A model generated the notes under the pieces. The model was given only the letters and a program-made list of their open reading frames with translations. It ran no database searches and was not told the origin of the DNA. A program made the position numbers and the translations under genes. A stretch of DNA of 34,113 bases from Fretibacterium sp. (GTDB taxonomy: Bacteria > Synergistota > Synergistia > Synergistales > Aminobacteriaceae), in assembly GCA_012520235.1 (NCBI GenBank), contig JAAYOR010000032.1, positions 1-34,113 of the forward strand, written 5' to 3'. Of the stretch, positions 23,410-31,157 are shown one piece after another; position 1 is the first letter of the stretch, and every line of letters starts with the position of its first letter.

Positions 23410-24873
23410 GTGAGGACAAAACTGAGCGCAAAGTACGTCATAGCGTTCGACGGGGCGCGACACATACTGTTGCGTGACGGCCAGGTGGTGTTTGAGGGAA
23501 ACTCCATTGTCTTTGTCGGGCGCGACTATCCGGGGAGCTGTGACGAAGAACTGGACTGCGGGAACGCGATAATCAGCCCCGGCTTCGTCGATCTGGATGC
23601 GCTGGGCGACATTGACCACGGTCTGATCCACTGCGAGGCCCCGAAGGAGATCGAGAACCACCTGATTTGGAGTCGCGCGTACTACGAAAAGGGCAGCCGA
23701 GAGATCCTCTCCGCGGAGGAGGAGGCGTTCAAGTCCCTCTACGCCTACGTCCAGTTGATCCGGCACGGTGTCACGACGGCCATGCCCATCACGTCGGTGT
23801 ACTACAAGCGCTGGGCGGAGACCTACGAGGAAATTGAGGCCGCCGCGCATCATGCGGGGCGGCTGGGATTGCGGGTTTACCTCGGACCCAGCTACCAGTC
23901 GGGGATGCGGGTTGTCAACCCCGATGGGACTTGGGAGGTGCTCTTTAATGAGGACGAGGGGCGCAGAGGCCTGGAGCGCGCCGTGCGGTTCGTCGAGGAG
24001 TTCGATGGAGCTTACGACGGGCGTGTTTGCGGTGTGCTGGTCCCGGAACGGATCGAGTGCCAAACGGAGGAGAATCTCCTTGTGACGCGAGCGGCGGCCG
24101 ATCGGCTGGGGTGCCGCGTCCGTTTGCACGCCGCACAGGGCAGCTTTGAGTACGGCTGGATCCGTAATCGCCATGGGCTCACGCCGATTCAGTATCTGGA
24201 CCGGCTCGGCTTTTTGGGCCGCACGACGCTGATCCCTCATGTCCTGTACACCCAGGGGTACAGCGAGATCCACGACGATCCTGTTGGGGATGATGTGGCG
24301 TTGCTGGCCCGCACCGGGACAACCGTCATCCACTGTCCGCTGGTTTACGCCCGCTCGGGCGCAGCGCTCGAATCGTTCGGGCGTTATCGCAGGGCCGGGG
24401 TCAACATGGCGATGGGCACGGACACCTTCCCACCCGACATGCTGGCGGCCATCCGCATTGGCAGCATCATGGCCCGTTGCGTGGACCGAGCCCGGGAGGG
24501 CAACACCTACGCGGACTTCTTCGAGGCGGCGACACTGGGTGGCGCGCGGGCGCTGGGCCGCGATGATCTGGGCCGCATCGCGGCGGGCGCGCGGGCGGAT
24601 ATGATCGTCCTGGACTTGGACGGACTGGACGTCGGCACGATCGACGACCCGCTGAGGACGATCGTCAACTCCGGGACATCCCGGGAGGTACGGCACTCAA
24701 TCATCGACGGCCGCTTCGTGATGCGTGATCGCGTTATCGAGGGCGTAGACGAGGCGGAGCTGCGCGATCGGGCGCAGGCGTACTACGAGAAAATGCGCAT
24801 GGGCTACTGGGAGCGGAGCGACGGGTCTCTGACGCCCGAGCAGCTGTTCCCGGGCTCTTTTCCGGAAAAATGA
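23410..24873 (+). CDS. Amidohydrolase-like protein with altered HxH motif
   Basis: The 487-residue protein has the amidohydrolase composite fold (start DGQVVFEGNSIVFVG; end IAAGARADMIVLDLDGLDVG) with barrel elements RLHAAQG, LIPHVLY and the Asp of MAMGTDTFPPD. The usual DxHxH after beta-strand 1 is replaced by SPGFVDLDALGDIDH: the HxH positions are occupied by Asp61 and Asp63, and His70 follows. So it may bind a metal differently or have lost part of the alpha metal site. GTG 23410 fits AAAGGAG at 23392-23398 with 11-nt spacing. It probably works with the preceding amidohydrolase, perhaps as its partner subunit or on the next intermediate. Confidence 0.83.
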   Translation: MRTKLSAKYVIAFDGARHILLRDGQVVFEGNSIVFVGRDYPGSCDEELDCGNAIISPGFVDLDALGDIDHGLIHCEAPKEIENHLIWSRAYYEKGSREILSAEEEAFKSLYAYVQLIRHGVTTAMPITSVYYKRWAETYEEIEAAAHHAGRLGLRVYLGPSYQSGMRVVNPDGTWEVLFNEDEGRRGLERAVRFVEEFDGAYDGRVCGVLVPERIECQTEENLLVTRAAADRLGCRVRLHAAQGSFEYGWIRNRHGLTPIQYLDRLGFLGRTTLIPHVLYTQGYSEIHDDPVGDDVALLARTGTTVIHCPLVYARSGAALESFGRYRRAGVNMAMGTDTFPPDMLAAIRIGSIMARCVDRAREGNTYADFFEAATLGGARALGRDDLGRIAAGARADMIVLDLDGLDVGTIDDPLRTIVNSGTSREVRHSIIDGRFVMRDRVIEGVDEAELRDRAQAYYEKMRMGYWERSDGSLTPEQLFPGSFPEK

Positions 24874-25175
24874 CCATGGAGGCTCCGGCGCAAATACGAG
24901 GATTCATCGGGCGGCACAGGAGGGTTGGAGCGTCCCGAGTGGCTCGACAAGACACGGTCTCCAAGGTGCTCTTCAGCCTTGCGCCGCGTCGATTTGTCCG
25001 CAAGAACCCTGAGACCTGGCGGTATCGGGTGGGCTACCGTCTGGTGGAGCGCATCTGTCTCAAGTGCGGCTACAAGATCGAGCCGGGCAAGGGGTTGTGG
25101 TGTCCCTTCGGGCCCGTCTTTTTTGTCTGCGCCGGCCGTTTGGGTATAATGGTCTTTAGAACGCAGCTTTTGTGA
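24870..25175 (+). CDS. Uncertain small ORF overlapping the amidohydrolase stop
   Basis: The ORF starts with an ATGA overlap with the amidohydrolase gene and keeps GC-rich third positions over about 70 codons. It encodes a basic stretch then CLKCGYKIEPGKGLWCPFG, which looks like a partial zinc ribbon. Its last 30 codons run through the duplicated hairpin and promoter of pucR, which argues that this end is not under coding selection. It may be a small real protein with a frayed 3' end or a fragment of a larger lost gene. No family recognised. Confidence 0.35.
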   Translation: MTMEAPAQIRGFIGRHRRVGASRVARQDTVSKVLFSLAPRRFVRKNPETWRYRVGYRLVERICLKCGYKIEPGKGLWCPFGPVFFVCAGRLGIMVFRTQLL

Positions 25176-25307
25176 GGGGGTGGTTGCCATTTCTCTGACC
25201 GTCCGAGAGCTTCTGACACTTCCTGAGCTTGCCGAAGCGGAACTGATCGCCGGAGAGGGCGGGCTGGACCGGCCGGTGCGGAGCGTCAACGTTATGGAGG
25301 CGCCGGA
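25099..25307 (+). repeat. Duplicated pucR promoter and 5' end, copy 2 (intact)
   Basis: Partner of 21532-21738 in direct orientation, 3.57 kb downstream. This copy continues into the complete regulator gene and so is probably the parent. Confidence 0.85.
25123..25150 (+). promoter_or_regulatory. Promoter of pucR
   Basis: TTGTCT (25123-25128) and TATAAT (25145-25150) with 16-nt spacing, directly after a hairpin and T run. The predicted transcript start near 25157 leaves a very short leader of about 23 nt. Confidence 0.8.
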
Positions 25308-26763
25308 CATAGCCCGGTGGCTGCGCGGCGGGGAGCTCCTGCTCTCCACCGGCTATCAGTTCCGTGACGAGCCGGAGGACTTCGAAGATCTGGTGATGGC
25401 CCTCCACGGGGCTGGGGCGGCGGCGTTGGGGTTTAAGAACCGCTTTATCCATGAGTTTCCCGCTCACGCCAAGGACCTGGCCGAGTGGCTGAGGATGCCC
25501 ATCCTCAGCCTGCCGCTGGAGCTGCCCTATTCGGACATCATCCGCATCGTCATCCTGCGGACGGACGAGGTGGAGAACATCCGCTTCTCCGAGTCCGTGC
25601 TCCGCTCATTCTTCCAGCTCGTGGCCGAGGGCGGGGGCGCCGAGCGGATCGTCGAGAACCTGATGTACTTTCTCAAGACCGAGGTCTGTTTTATGGACGC
25701 GGTGTCGGGGCGGTGTTTCTGCGCCGCTCAGGGCAGCTTCAGCAACGTGTCGAGCGCACAGGAAAGAAAAGAGCTTCTGGAACGGCACTACAACGAACGG
25801 ATCGGCCTGGCCAATGCGACGTATGGCTACTTCATTTTCAAGCGCTGGCCCGAGGGCAACGCGTGGAGAGTCGTCCTGGAGCATGCGAAGACCGCGATGC
25901 TCTTCAGCTTCCAGAGGGACATCGCTGCCAGACAGGTGGAGTCGCGCTATCGGGACGAGTTTGTGCAGGATCTGATCACCCGAAACATCCGATACCGTGA
26001 GGAGCTCCTGAACCGGGGGCTTCAGTTCGGATGGGACCTGTCCGGAGCCGTCCGCTGTGTCATTTTCGACATCGACAACTACAAGCGGCATTTCGGCCAG
26101 CTGATGTCGGAACAGGAGGCGCAAGACCTGGAGGAGTCCCGTCAGCGCATCTACGCGCTGTGCAAGCAGGAGATGAAGGCTGTCTTCCGGGAGTGCCCGT
26201 ACTCCGCCATGAGCGACTCGATCGTCTTCCTGACGACGCCGAGCTTGAATGAGGATTTTTTGTCCAGGCTTCGTGAGGTAGTGGAGCGCGTTCGGGAGAG
26301 GGTGCGAGCCTGGACGGGCTTCACCCTGACGGTGGGTTGCGGCGATGAGAGGCCGGACTTCATGGGCTGCGAAGAGAGCTACGAGGAGGCCCGGCAGTCT
26401 ATTGAAATGATGCGCCCCTCCTGCGGGGGCGATACGTTGTATGTTTGGGAGGAACTGGGCGTCCTCACTGTGCTCGCGCAGGTGAGCGGGAGTGGGGCGG
26501 CCCGGAAGTTCTGCGCGCATCGGCTGGGGGAGCTGCGGCATCAGGACACACACTCCGAGCTGTTCGACACGCTCCAGACGCTCGTGAGGTGCGGTTGGAA
26601 CCTGAGGGAGGCGGCTCGGGAACTGCGCATCCACTACAACACCGTCCGATATCGCTACGAGCGGATTTGCGAGCTCGTCGGCGATCTCTCCGGGGTCGAA
26701 GCACGGCTGGAGATGGCTGTAGCCCTGAAGTTGTTGCGTCTCAACCCCAGGCTTCGGGATTGA
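25180..26763 (+). CDS. PucR family transcriptional regulator
   Basis: The 527-residue regulator has the PucR ligand/sensor domain (about 1-125: TVRELLTLPELAEAELIAGE, VNVMEAPDIARWLRGGELLLS), a middle region with a GGDEF-like fold (about 280-400, without a GGDEF signature) and the C-terminal PucR helix-turn-helix (about 460-515: LVRCGWNLREAARELRIHYN, TVRYRYERI). PucR of Bacillus controls purine catabolism in response to allantoin-pathway intermediates, and the same role here fits the downstream ureide genes. The start GTG 25180 has a GAGGGGG stretch that is too close for normal spacing; no earlier start exists in frame. The gene's 5' end and promoter are duplicated 3.57 kb upstream. Confidence 0.9.
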   Translation: MVAISLTVRELLTLPELAEAELIAGEGGLDRPVRSVNVMEAPDIARWLRGGELLLSTGYQFRDEPEDFEDLVMALHGAGAAALGFKNRFIHEFPAHAKDLAEWLRMPILSLPLELPYSDIIRIVILRTDEVENIRFSESVLRSFFQLVAEGGGAERIVENLMYFLKTEVCFMDAVSGRCFCAAQGSFSNVSSAQERKELLERHYNERIGLANATYGYFIFKRWPEGNAWRVVLEHAKTAMLFSFQRDIAARQVESRYRDEFVQDLITRNIRYREELLNRGLQFGWDLSGAVRCVIFDIDNYKRHFGQLMSEQEAQDLEESRQRIYALCKQEMKAVFRECPYSAMSDSIVFLTTPSLNEDFLSRLREVVERVRERVRAWTGFTLTVGCGDERPDFMGCEESYEEARQSIEMMRPSCGGDTLYVWEELGVLTVLAQVSGSGAARKFCAHRLGELRHQDTHSELFDTLQTLVRCGWNLREAARELRIHYNTVRYRYERICELVGDLSGVEARLEMAVALKLLRLNPRLRD

Positions 26764-27097
26764 GGTGACCGCTCTGGCAGCGTCACAGGGCGACGATGGC
26801 ACCGGTAGCGATGTGGCCCAGGCGGTCGCCTCTTCCCCGTGCAGTGTCCGGTGTAAAAATGCACGAGGAGCCCAGGGGTAATCACTTTGTAACATATATA
26901 CTACCATTATCTCTAATTTTTATACCCATCTTACAATGCTTTTCCTTCCCCATTTCGCTATAATCTTACTTGCAGAGAGAAAAGGTGCGTCCCTTGCGTC
27001 CTCGGAGCGCTCTGGTTGCCCCACGTTTTTGTGGTGAGGTGACTTGCGAGGAAAGGGTGTCCCTTCTCAAAAAATCAAGATAAGGCGGTGTTTTACA
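26764..27097 (+). other. Intergenic region between pucR and allE
   Basis: 334 nt without a gene. It turns AT-rich from about 26880 and holds a -10-like TATAAT. Short stems near the ribosome binding site (CCAC with GTGG around 27020; AAGGG with CCCTT around 27055-27066) are seen but not assigned. It is a plausible site for PucR binding. Confidence 0.4.
26959..26964 (+). promoter_or_regulatory. Candidate -10 element for the ureide operon
   Basis: TATAAT lies in an AT-rich stretch 134 nt upstream of the allE start. No good -35 element sits 16-18 nt upstream, which would fit an activator-dependent promoter, for instance one using PucR. Confidence 0.45.
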
Positions 27098-27871
27098 ATG
27101 GGTTATCCAAAGGGAAATCTGACGACGCGAGCTCTGGTGAAGCCTGGGATTTATACGGTGATTCCTCCAGAGGGGCGGGTCAAGAATGTGCTGCCGTTCT
27201 TCGAGGGGTTCTCCACCACGATTCTGGCCTCCCCGAAGTACGGTGCCAGTTTTGTCTTTTACATCTCCACGGTGGAGCCGGGTGCCAAGACCACGCGCAC
27301 CTGGTGCGCGGAGCCGGGCATTGAGACCTTCGTCTACTTCATGGATGGTGAGGGCGAGCTGACGGTTAAGATCGGTGGTGAGGAGAAGGTTCTGAAGCAG
27401 GGCGGTTTCGCTTATTCTCCTGAGGGAGTGGGCATGGATTTTGCCAACAAGTCCAAGGGGACAATGCGCATCCTGTTCTACAAGCAGCGCTACACGCCTC
27501 TTGAGGGGCACTCCGCGCATGTCGTCTGGGGCAACGTCAACGACATCCAGGAGACCATCTACGACGGCATGGCCAACGTCTTCCTCAAGGATCTGCTGCC
27601 CACGGACGATCTGGGCTTTGATATGAACTTCCATATTCTGAGCTTTGAGCCCGCCGGTTGCCATCCCTTCATTGAGACACACGTACAGGAGCACGGGGCC
27701 TACATGCTGTCGGGCCAGGGCGTCTACATCCTGGGCGAGGACTTCGTGCAGGTGCAGAAGGAGGACTTCGTCTGGTTTGGGCCCTTCACGCAGCAGGCCG
27801 TTTACGCCACGGGGCGTGAGCGACTGACCTACATCTATTCCAAAGACTTCAACCGGGACGCCGAGATTTAA
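27098..27871 (+). CDS. allE: (S)-ureidoglycine aminohydrolase
   Basis: The 257-residue bicupin hydrolyses (S)-ureidoglycine to (S)-ureidoglycolate and ammonia in allantoin breakdown. Two cupin domains are visible. The C-terminal one carries the manganese-ligand set in PFIETHVQEHGAYMLSGQGV (Glu, His and His) and Gln in FGPFTQQAVYATG; the closing YIYSKDFNRDA is typical of AllE. ATG 27098 fits AAGGCGG with 9-nt spacing; an upstream in-frame start at 27044 lacks a site. It is first in a plus-strand run with the carbamoyltransferase 29 nt downstream. Confidence 0.92.
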   Translation: MGYPKGNLTTRALVKPGIYTVIPPEGRVKNVLPFFEGFSTTILASPKYGASFVFYISTVEPGAKTTRTWCAEPGIETFVYFMDGEGELTVKIGGEEKVLKQGGFAYSPEGVGMDFANKSKGTMRILFYKQRYTPLEGHSAHVVWGNVNDIQETIYDGMANVFLKDLLPTDDLGFDMNFHILSFEPAGCHPFIETHVQEHGAYMLSGQGVYILGEDFVQVQKEDFVWFGPFTQQAVYATGRERLTYIYSKDFNRDAEI

Positions 27872-27900
27872 CCGGCTTATCTGAAAGGGGACACTATTTT

Positions 27901-28917
27901 ATGGCCTTGCCGAAGAGTTTTACTCCGTTCCAGATTAAGGACAAGCTGGCGGAGACAGGACTTAAGGGGAAAAATTTTGAGTTCCTCACGGATTATTCGC
28001 GCGCACAGCTCCAGAGCCTCTTCGAGGCAGGAGAGATGCTGGAGCCCTACTGGCGTTCCAAGCTGACCCTGCTGGAGGGCAAGGTGTTGGCTACGCTCTT
28101 CTTCCAGCCCAGCACCCGCACGCGTTTCAGCACGGAGCTTGCCATGCTGCGCCTCGGGGGGCAGGTGCTCTCCGAGTCAAACCCCACCACCAGCTCCTCG
28201 ACCGCCAAGGGGGAGTCGCTGTCGGACTACCTCCGCACGGTCTCGAACTATGCGGACATCATCGCTCTCCGCCATCCCGACGAAAATGAGGTCTTTCCTG
28301 CGCTTTCCGGCGCCCGTGTCCCCGTGATCAGTGGGGGTTGGGGTAATGTCACGCACCCCACTCAGGGGCTTCTGGACGTCTATACCATCTACCGGGCCCT
28401 GGGGCGTTTCGAGGGGATTAAAGTCATGATCGCCTCCTCGGATCTGTCTCGGGCGCGCAGCGGGCACTCCTTTGCGCTGGGGCTGGCTACGATGGGGGCT
28501 GAGCTGGTGTACGTCGGCACAAGCGTCAACGCCATCCCGCAGGTCATCATGGACAAGATTAAGGCGACCGGAGCTAAGGTGACGGTGCACAACGACCTGA
28601 CCCACGAGGAATATATGGAGCTTATGGCCGAGGTGGACGCCTGCTACCTTCCGGGGTGCAGTGTCCCCAAGGACGACCCCGCGGCGCGTGCGGCTTTCCT
28701 GGACACGATCAAGCCTTTCTACATCTCCCTCGCCGACCTTGAAAATATTAAGAAAAAGACCGGCAAGGTCATCGGTATCATGCACTCCCTTCCCCGCAAC
28801 GACGTGGAGTTCGAGTACGCGATTGACGATAGTGAGTTCCAGCTCTACTTCCGCCAAGTGGCTTTCAGCGTACCCATCCGCATGGCGCTCATCGCTGGAA
28901 TGGTCGGTGTGGACTAG
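27901..28917 (+). CDS. Aspartate/ornithine carbamoyltransferase family protein, probably catabolic
   Basis: The 338-residue enzyme has the carbamoyl phosphate site of the ATCase/OTCase family: FFQPSTRTRFSTE, AKGESLSDYLRTV, HPTQGLLDVYTI and MHSLPR near the C-terminus. The second-substrate region differs from aspartate carbamoyltransferase: the usual RxQxER segment is replaced by LPGCSVPKDDPAAR, so the acceptor is probably not aspartate. Placed between allE and allantoinase, it may run in reverse, splitting a carbamoylated ureide product such as oxalurate with phosphate to give carbamoyl phosphate. YgeW-type carbamoyltransferases in purine-catabolic loci are a precedent. A terminator follows the gene. 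Confidence 0.85.
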   Translation: MALPKSFTPFQIKDKLAETGLKGKNFEFLTDYSRAQLQSLFEAGEMLEPYWRSKLTLLEGKVLATLFFQPSTRTRFSTELAMLRLGGQVLSESNPTTSSSTAKGESLSDYLRTVSNYADIIALRHPDENEVFPALSGARVPVISGGWGNVTHPTQGLLDVYTIYRALGRFEGIKVMIASSDLSRARSGHSFALGLATMGAELVYVGTSVNAIPQVIMDKIKATGAKVTVHNDLTHEEYMELMAEVDACYLPGCSVPKDDPAARAAFLDTIKPFYISLADLENIKKKTGKVIGIMHSLPRNDVEFEYAIDDSEFQLYFRQVAFSVPIRMALIAGMVGVD

Positions 28918-28931
28918 CTTTACTTTGACGA

Positions 28932-28968
28932 AGACGAGGAGCTCCCAAGGGCGCCCTCGTCTTTTTTT
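28932..28968 (+). terminator. Intrinsic terminator after the carbamoyltransferase gene
   Basis: AGACGAGG (28932-28939) pairs with CCTCGTCT (28955-28962), followed by a seven-T run. Genes downstream either have their own promoter or depend on readthrough. Confidence 0.75.
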
Positions 28969-29050
28969 GGTGAGTGTTTCAGACTGGATTTTGATGGCGC
29001 TGCCTTATATTCCGCACAGCACACAACAAAATTGAAGGAGACTGGTCTCA

Positions 29051-30310
29051 ATGGAACAAAATATGCCTGCTAAGAAACCCAGATTGTCCCTGACTCACGG
29101 CATCCTGCTGGCCACCGTGTTGGGCATGCTCGTAGGGTATTTCGTGGGGCCGGCTATCGCGCCGATCAAGATCTTCGGTGACATCTTCTTGCGCCTGATC
29201 CAGATGTCCGTGCCCCTGATCATCCTGGGCGCCGTCACGGAGGCCGTAGGGCAGATCAATCCCAAGGAGCTCGGCAAACTGGGTTTCAAGCTGTTTCTGT
29301 GGTTTGGCATCTCCACCGTCTTAGCCGCCGCACTTGGTCTTGGTCTGGCCTTCGTTATTCAGCCTGGCGTCGGGCTTCCACCCATGGAGACGGCCAACCC
29401 GGTTCAGCCTCCCACCCAGACGATAACGCAGGTCATCCTCAACTTCTTCCCCGTCAACATCATCGACTCCATGGCTAAGGGGTCCATGATCCAAGTCATC
29501 GTCTTCGCGATTGTGCTCGGCATCGCGCTCAGCTTCAACATGCGCGACGATGGGAACCCTTCCCTGCTGAACGGTCTGCGTCTCTTCAACAAGTCCCTGC
29601 TGACCATGATCAAGTTGGTCATGAAGACCGCACCCTTGGGGATCTTTTCTCTCATGGCCTGGGTCTCGGGCTCAATGGGCTTTGCCATCATTATCCCGTT
29701 GGCTAAATACCTCGGAGGCATTGCCCTGGCTACCGCTATCGTCATGGTGGTTATGATCGCCATCACGGCGGCCTATGTGAAGGTCAACCCCTTCAAACTG
29801 GCTGCGAAACTCGGGGATATGACCCTCGTTGCCGCCACGACCACTTCCTCTGCGATCTCCTTGCCCATCAAGATGCAGGACTCGGAGAACAAACTGGGCG
29901 TCAGCAAGAAGATCTCGAACCTCGTCAACCCTCTGGGCATGGTGCTCAACAGCGCGGGGCAGGCCCTTTTCCTGTCCATGGGCAGCATCATGATCGCCCA
30001 GTTCTTCCACATCGAAATGCCCCTCCCCAGGGCCATTCAGGTCGTCACCATATCCACCCTGGCCTGCATGGGAACTCTTGCTGTTCCGGGCGGAGCCCTG
30101 GTTATCCTGGCCAGCCTTATGCCGACCCTGGGTCTTCCTCCGGAGGGCATCGCTATCCTGGCGAGCGTGGACTGGTTCCGAGGCATGATCACGACGATCC
30201 CCAACGTCGACTGCGACGCGCTGATCGCCCTGATCATCGCGAAGGACGAGGGCGAGTTCAACCGGGACATCTTCGATGGTAAGATCGATCCCACAAAGTC
30301 TGCGGTGTGA
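29051..30310 (+). CDS. Dicarboxylate/amino acid:cation symporter (DAACS/SLC1 type)
   Basis: The 419-residue inner-membrane transporter has the GltP/SLC1 layout: multiple hydrophobic helices, re-entrant hairpin 1 with the serine-rich ATTTSSAISLPIKM, and hairpin 2 around CMGTLAVPGGALVILASLM. The NMDGT-type sodium/substrate motif in TM7 is altered to NSAGQALF, and the TM8 region reads NVDCDALIALIIAKDEGE. So the substrate probably differs from glutamate or aspartate; import of a ureide acid or export of an end product such as oxamate is possible from context. AAGGAG lies 10 nt before the ATG. The racemase gene follows 33 nt later. Confidence 0.88.
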   Translation: MEQNMPAKKPRLSLTHGILLATVLGMLVGYFVGPAIAPIKIFGDIFLRLIQMSVPLIILGAVTEAVGQINPKELGKLGFKLFLWFGISTVLAAALGLGLAFVIQPGVGLPPMETANPVQPPTQTITQVILNFFPVNIIDSMAKGSMIQVIVFAIVLGIALSFNMRDDGNPSLLNGLRLFNKSLLTMIKLVMKTAPLGIFSLMAWVSGSMGFAIIIPLAKYLGGIALATAIVMVVMIAITAAYVKVNPFKLAAKLGDMTLVAATTTSSAISLPIKMQDSENKLGVSKKISNLVNPLGMVLNSAGQALFLSMGSIMIAQFFHIEMPLPRAIQVVTISTLACMGTLAVPGGALVILASLMPTLGLPPEGIAILASVDWFRGMITTIPNVDCDALIALIIAKDEGEFNRDIFDGKIDPTKSAV

Positions 30311-30343
30311 GACCCGCGCCGGAATGCACGAGGTGATAGCGAA

Positions 30344-31072
30344 ATGAAATTGCTGGTCATCAACTCCAACATGAACCGTGAGATCACGGATAAGATCCGC
30401 GACGTAGCCCGTAGCCTGGTGAACCCCGGTACGACCGTGGACGCTGTCTGCGCGGAGTGGGGCGTTCCTGCAATCGAGGGCAACTACGACGCGACCTTTG
30501 CCGCCCTGGCAACGGTTGAGCTGGTCAAACGCTATGAGAAGGACTACGACGCCTTCGTCATTGCCTGCTACTCGGATCCCGGACTCTATGCTGCCCGTGA
30601 TCTGACGAACAAGCCGGTCTACGGCATCGCCCAGGCCTCCATGCTGGCGGCTTGCTCCTTCGGGCATCGCTTCAGCATCCTGTCTCCCCTGAACCGGTTC
30701 AGGCCAGTGCTTGAGAGCCTGGTCCGCTACTACGGCCTGGAGTCCCTGTGCGCCTCGGTCCGGACGGTCAATATGGACGTCAAGCAATCCTTCAACGATC
30801 TGAAGGCGGCCAACACAGCCTTCGCTCTTGAGGCACGCCGGGCCGTTAAAGAGGACGGCGCCGAGGTTATCTGCCTGGGCGGGGCCGTCTTTGCTGGTCG
30901 GGATCATGTCATCGGGGAGGAGGCGGGCGGCGTGATCTGCATCGATGGGCTGTCCGCAGCCCTCAAGCAGGCGGAGGCCTACCACGCCCTCGGCTACACG
31001 AGCAGCAAGGTCGGCCTCTTTGAGACACCGCGCCTGAAGACACGGACCTTGCCCGGCGGAGCGGAGATTTAG
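30344..31072 (+). CDS. Asp/Glu/hydantoin racemase family protein (probable allantoin racemase)
   Basis: The 242-residue cytosolic enzyme belongs to the cofactor-independent Asp/Glu/hydantoin racemases. Two catalytic cysteines are visible in the expected places: IACYSDPGLYAARD (about Cys80) and VICLGGAVFAGRDH (about Cys180). The opening VINSNMNREITDKI resembles HpxA/HyuE. Next to allantoinase the likely reaction is interconversion of (R)- and (S)-allantoin. It lies between the symporter and allantoinase in one direction. Confidence 0.87.
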   Translation: MKLLVINSNMNREITDKIRDVARSLVNPGTTVDAVCAEWGVPAIEGNYDATFAALATVELVKRYEKDYDAFVIACYSDPGLYAARDLTNKPVYGIAQASMLAACSFGHRFSILSPLNRFRPVLESLVRYYGLESLCASVRTVNMDVKQSFNDLKAANTAFALEARRAVKEDGAEVICLGGAVFAGRDHVIGEEAGGVICIDGLSAALKQAEAYHALGYTSSKVGLFETPRLKTRTLPGGAEI

Positions 31073-31157
31073 TTCTAATATCCCCCCATATACAGTGATT
31101 TAGAGATGGAATCAGAGTTGGGGACTTTTTTCCCTACTAAAACGGAGGAAAAAAGGG

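Noticed and set aside
27901-28917. Biosynthetic pyrB
   Set aside because: Acceptor-site residues differ from ATCase and the neighbours are ureide catabolic, with no pyrimidine genes.
31073-31157. Terminator between racemase and allantoinase (GGGGA, T run, TCCC)
   Set aside because: The T run would be the loop, stem pairs are too few, and the genes are probably co-transcribed.
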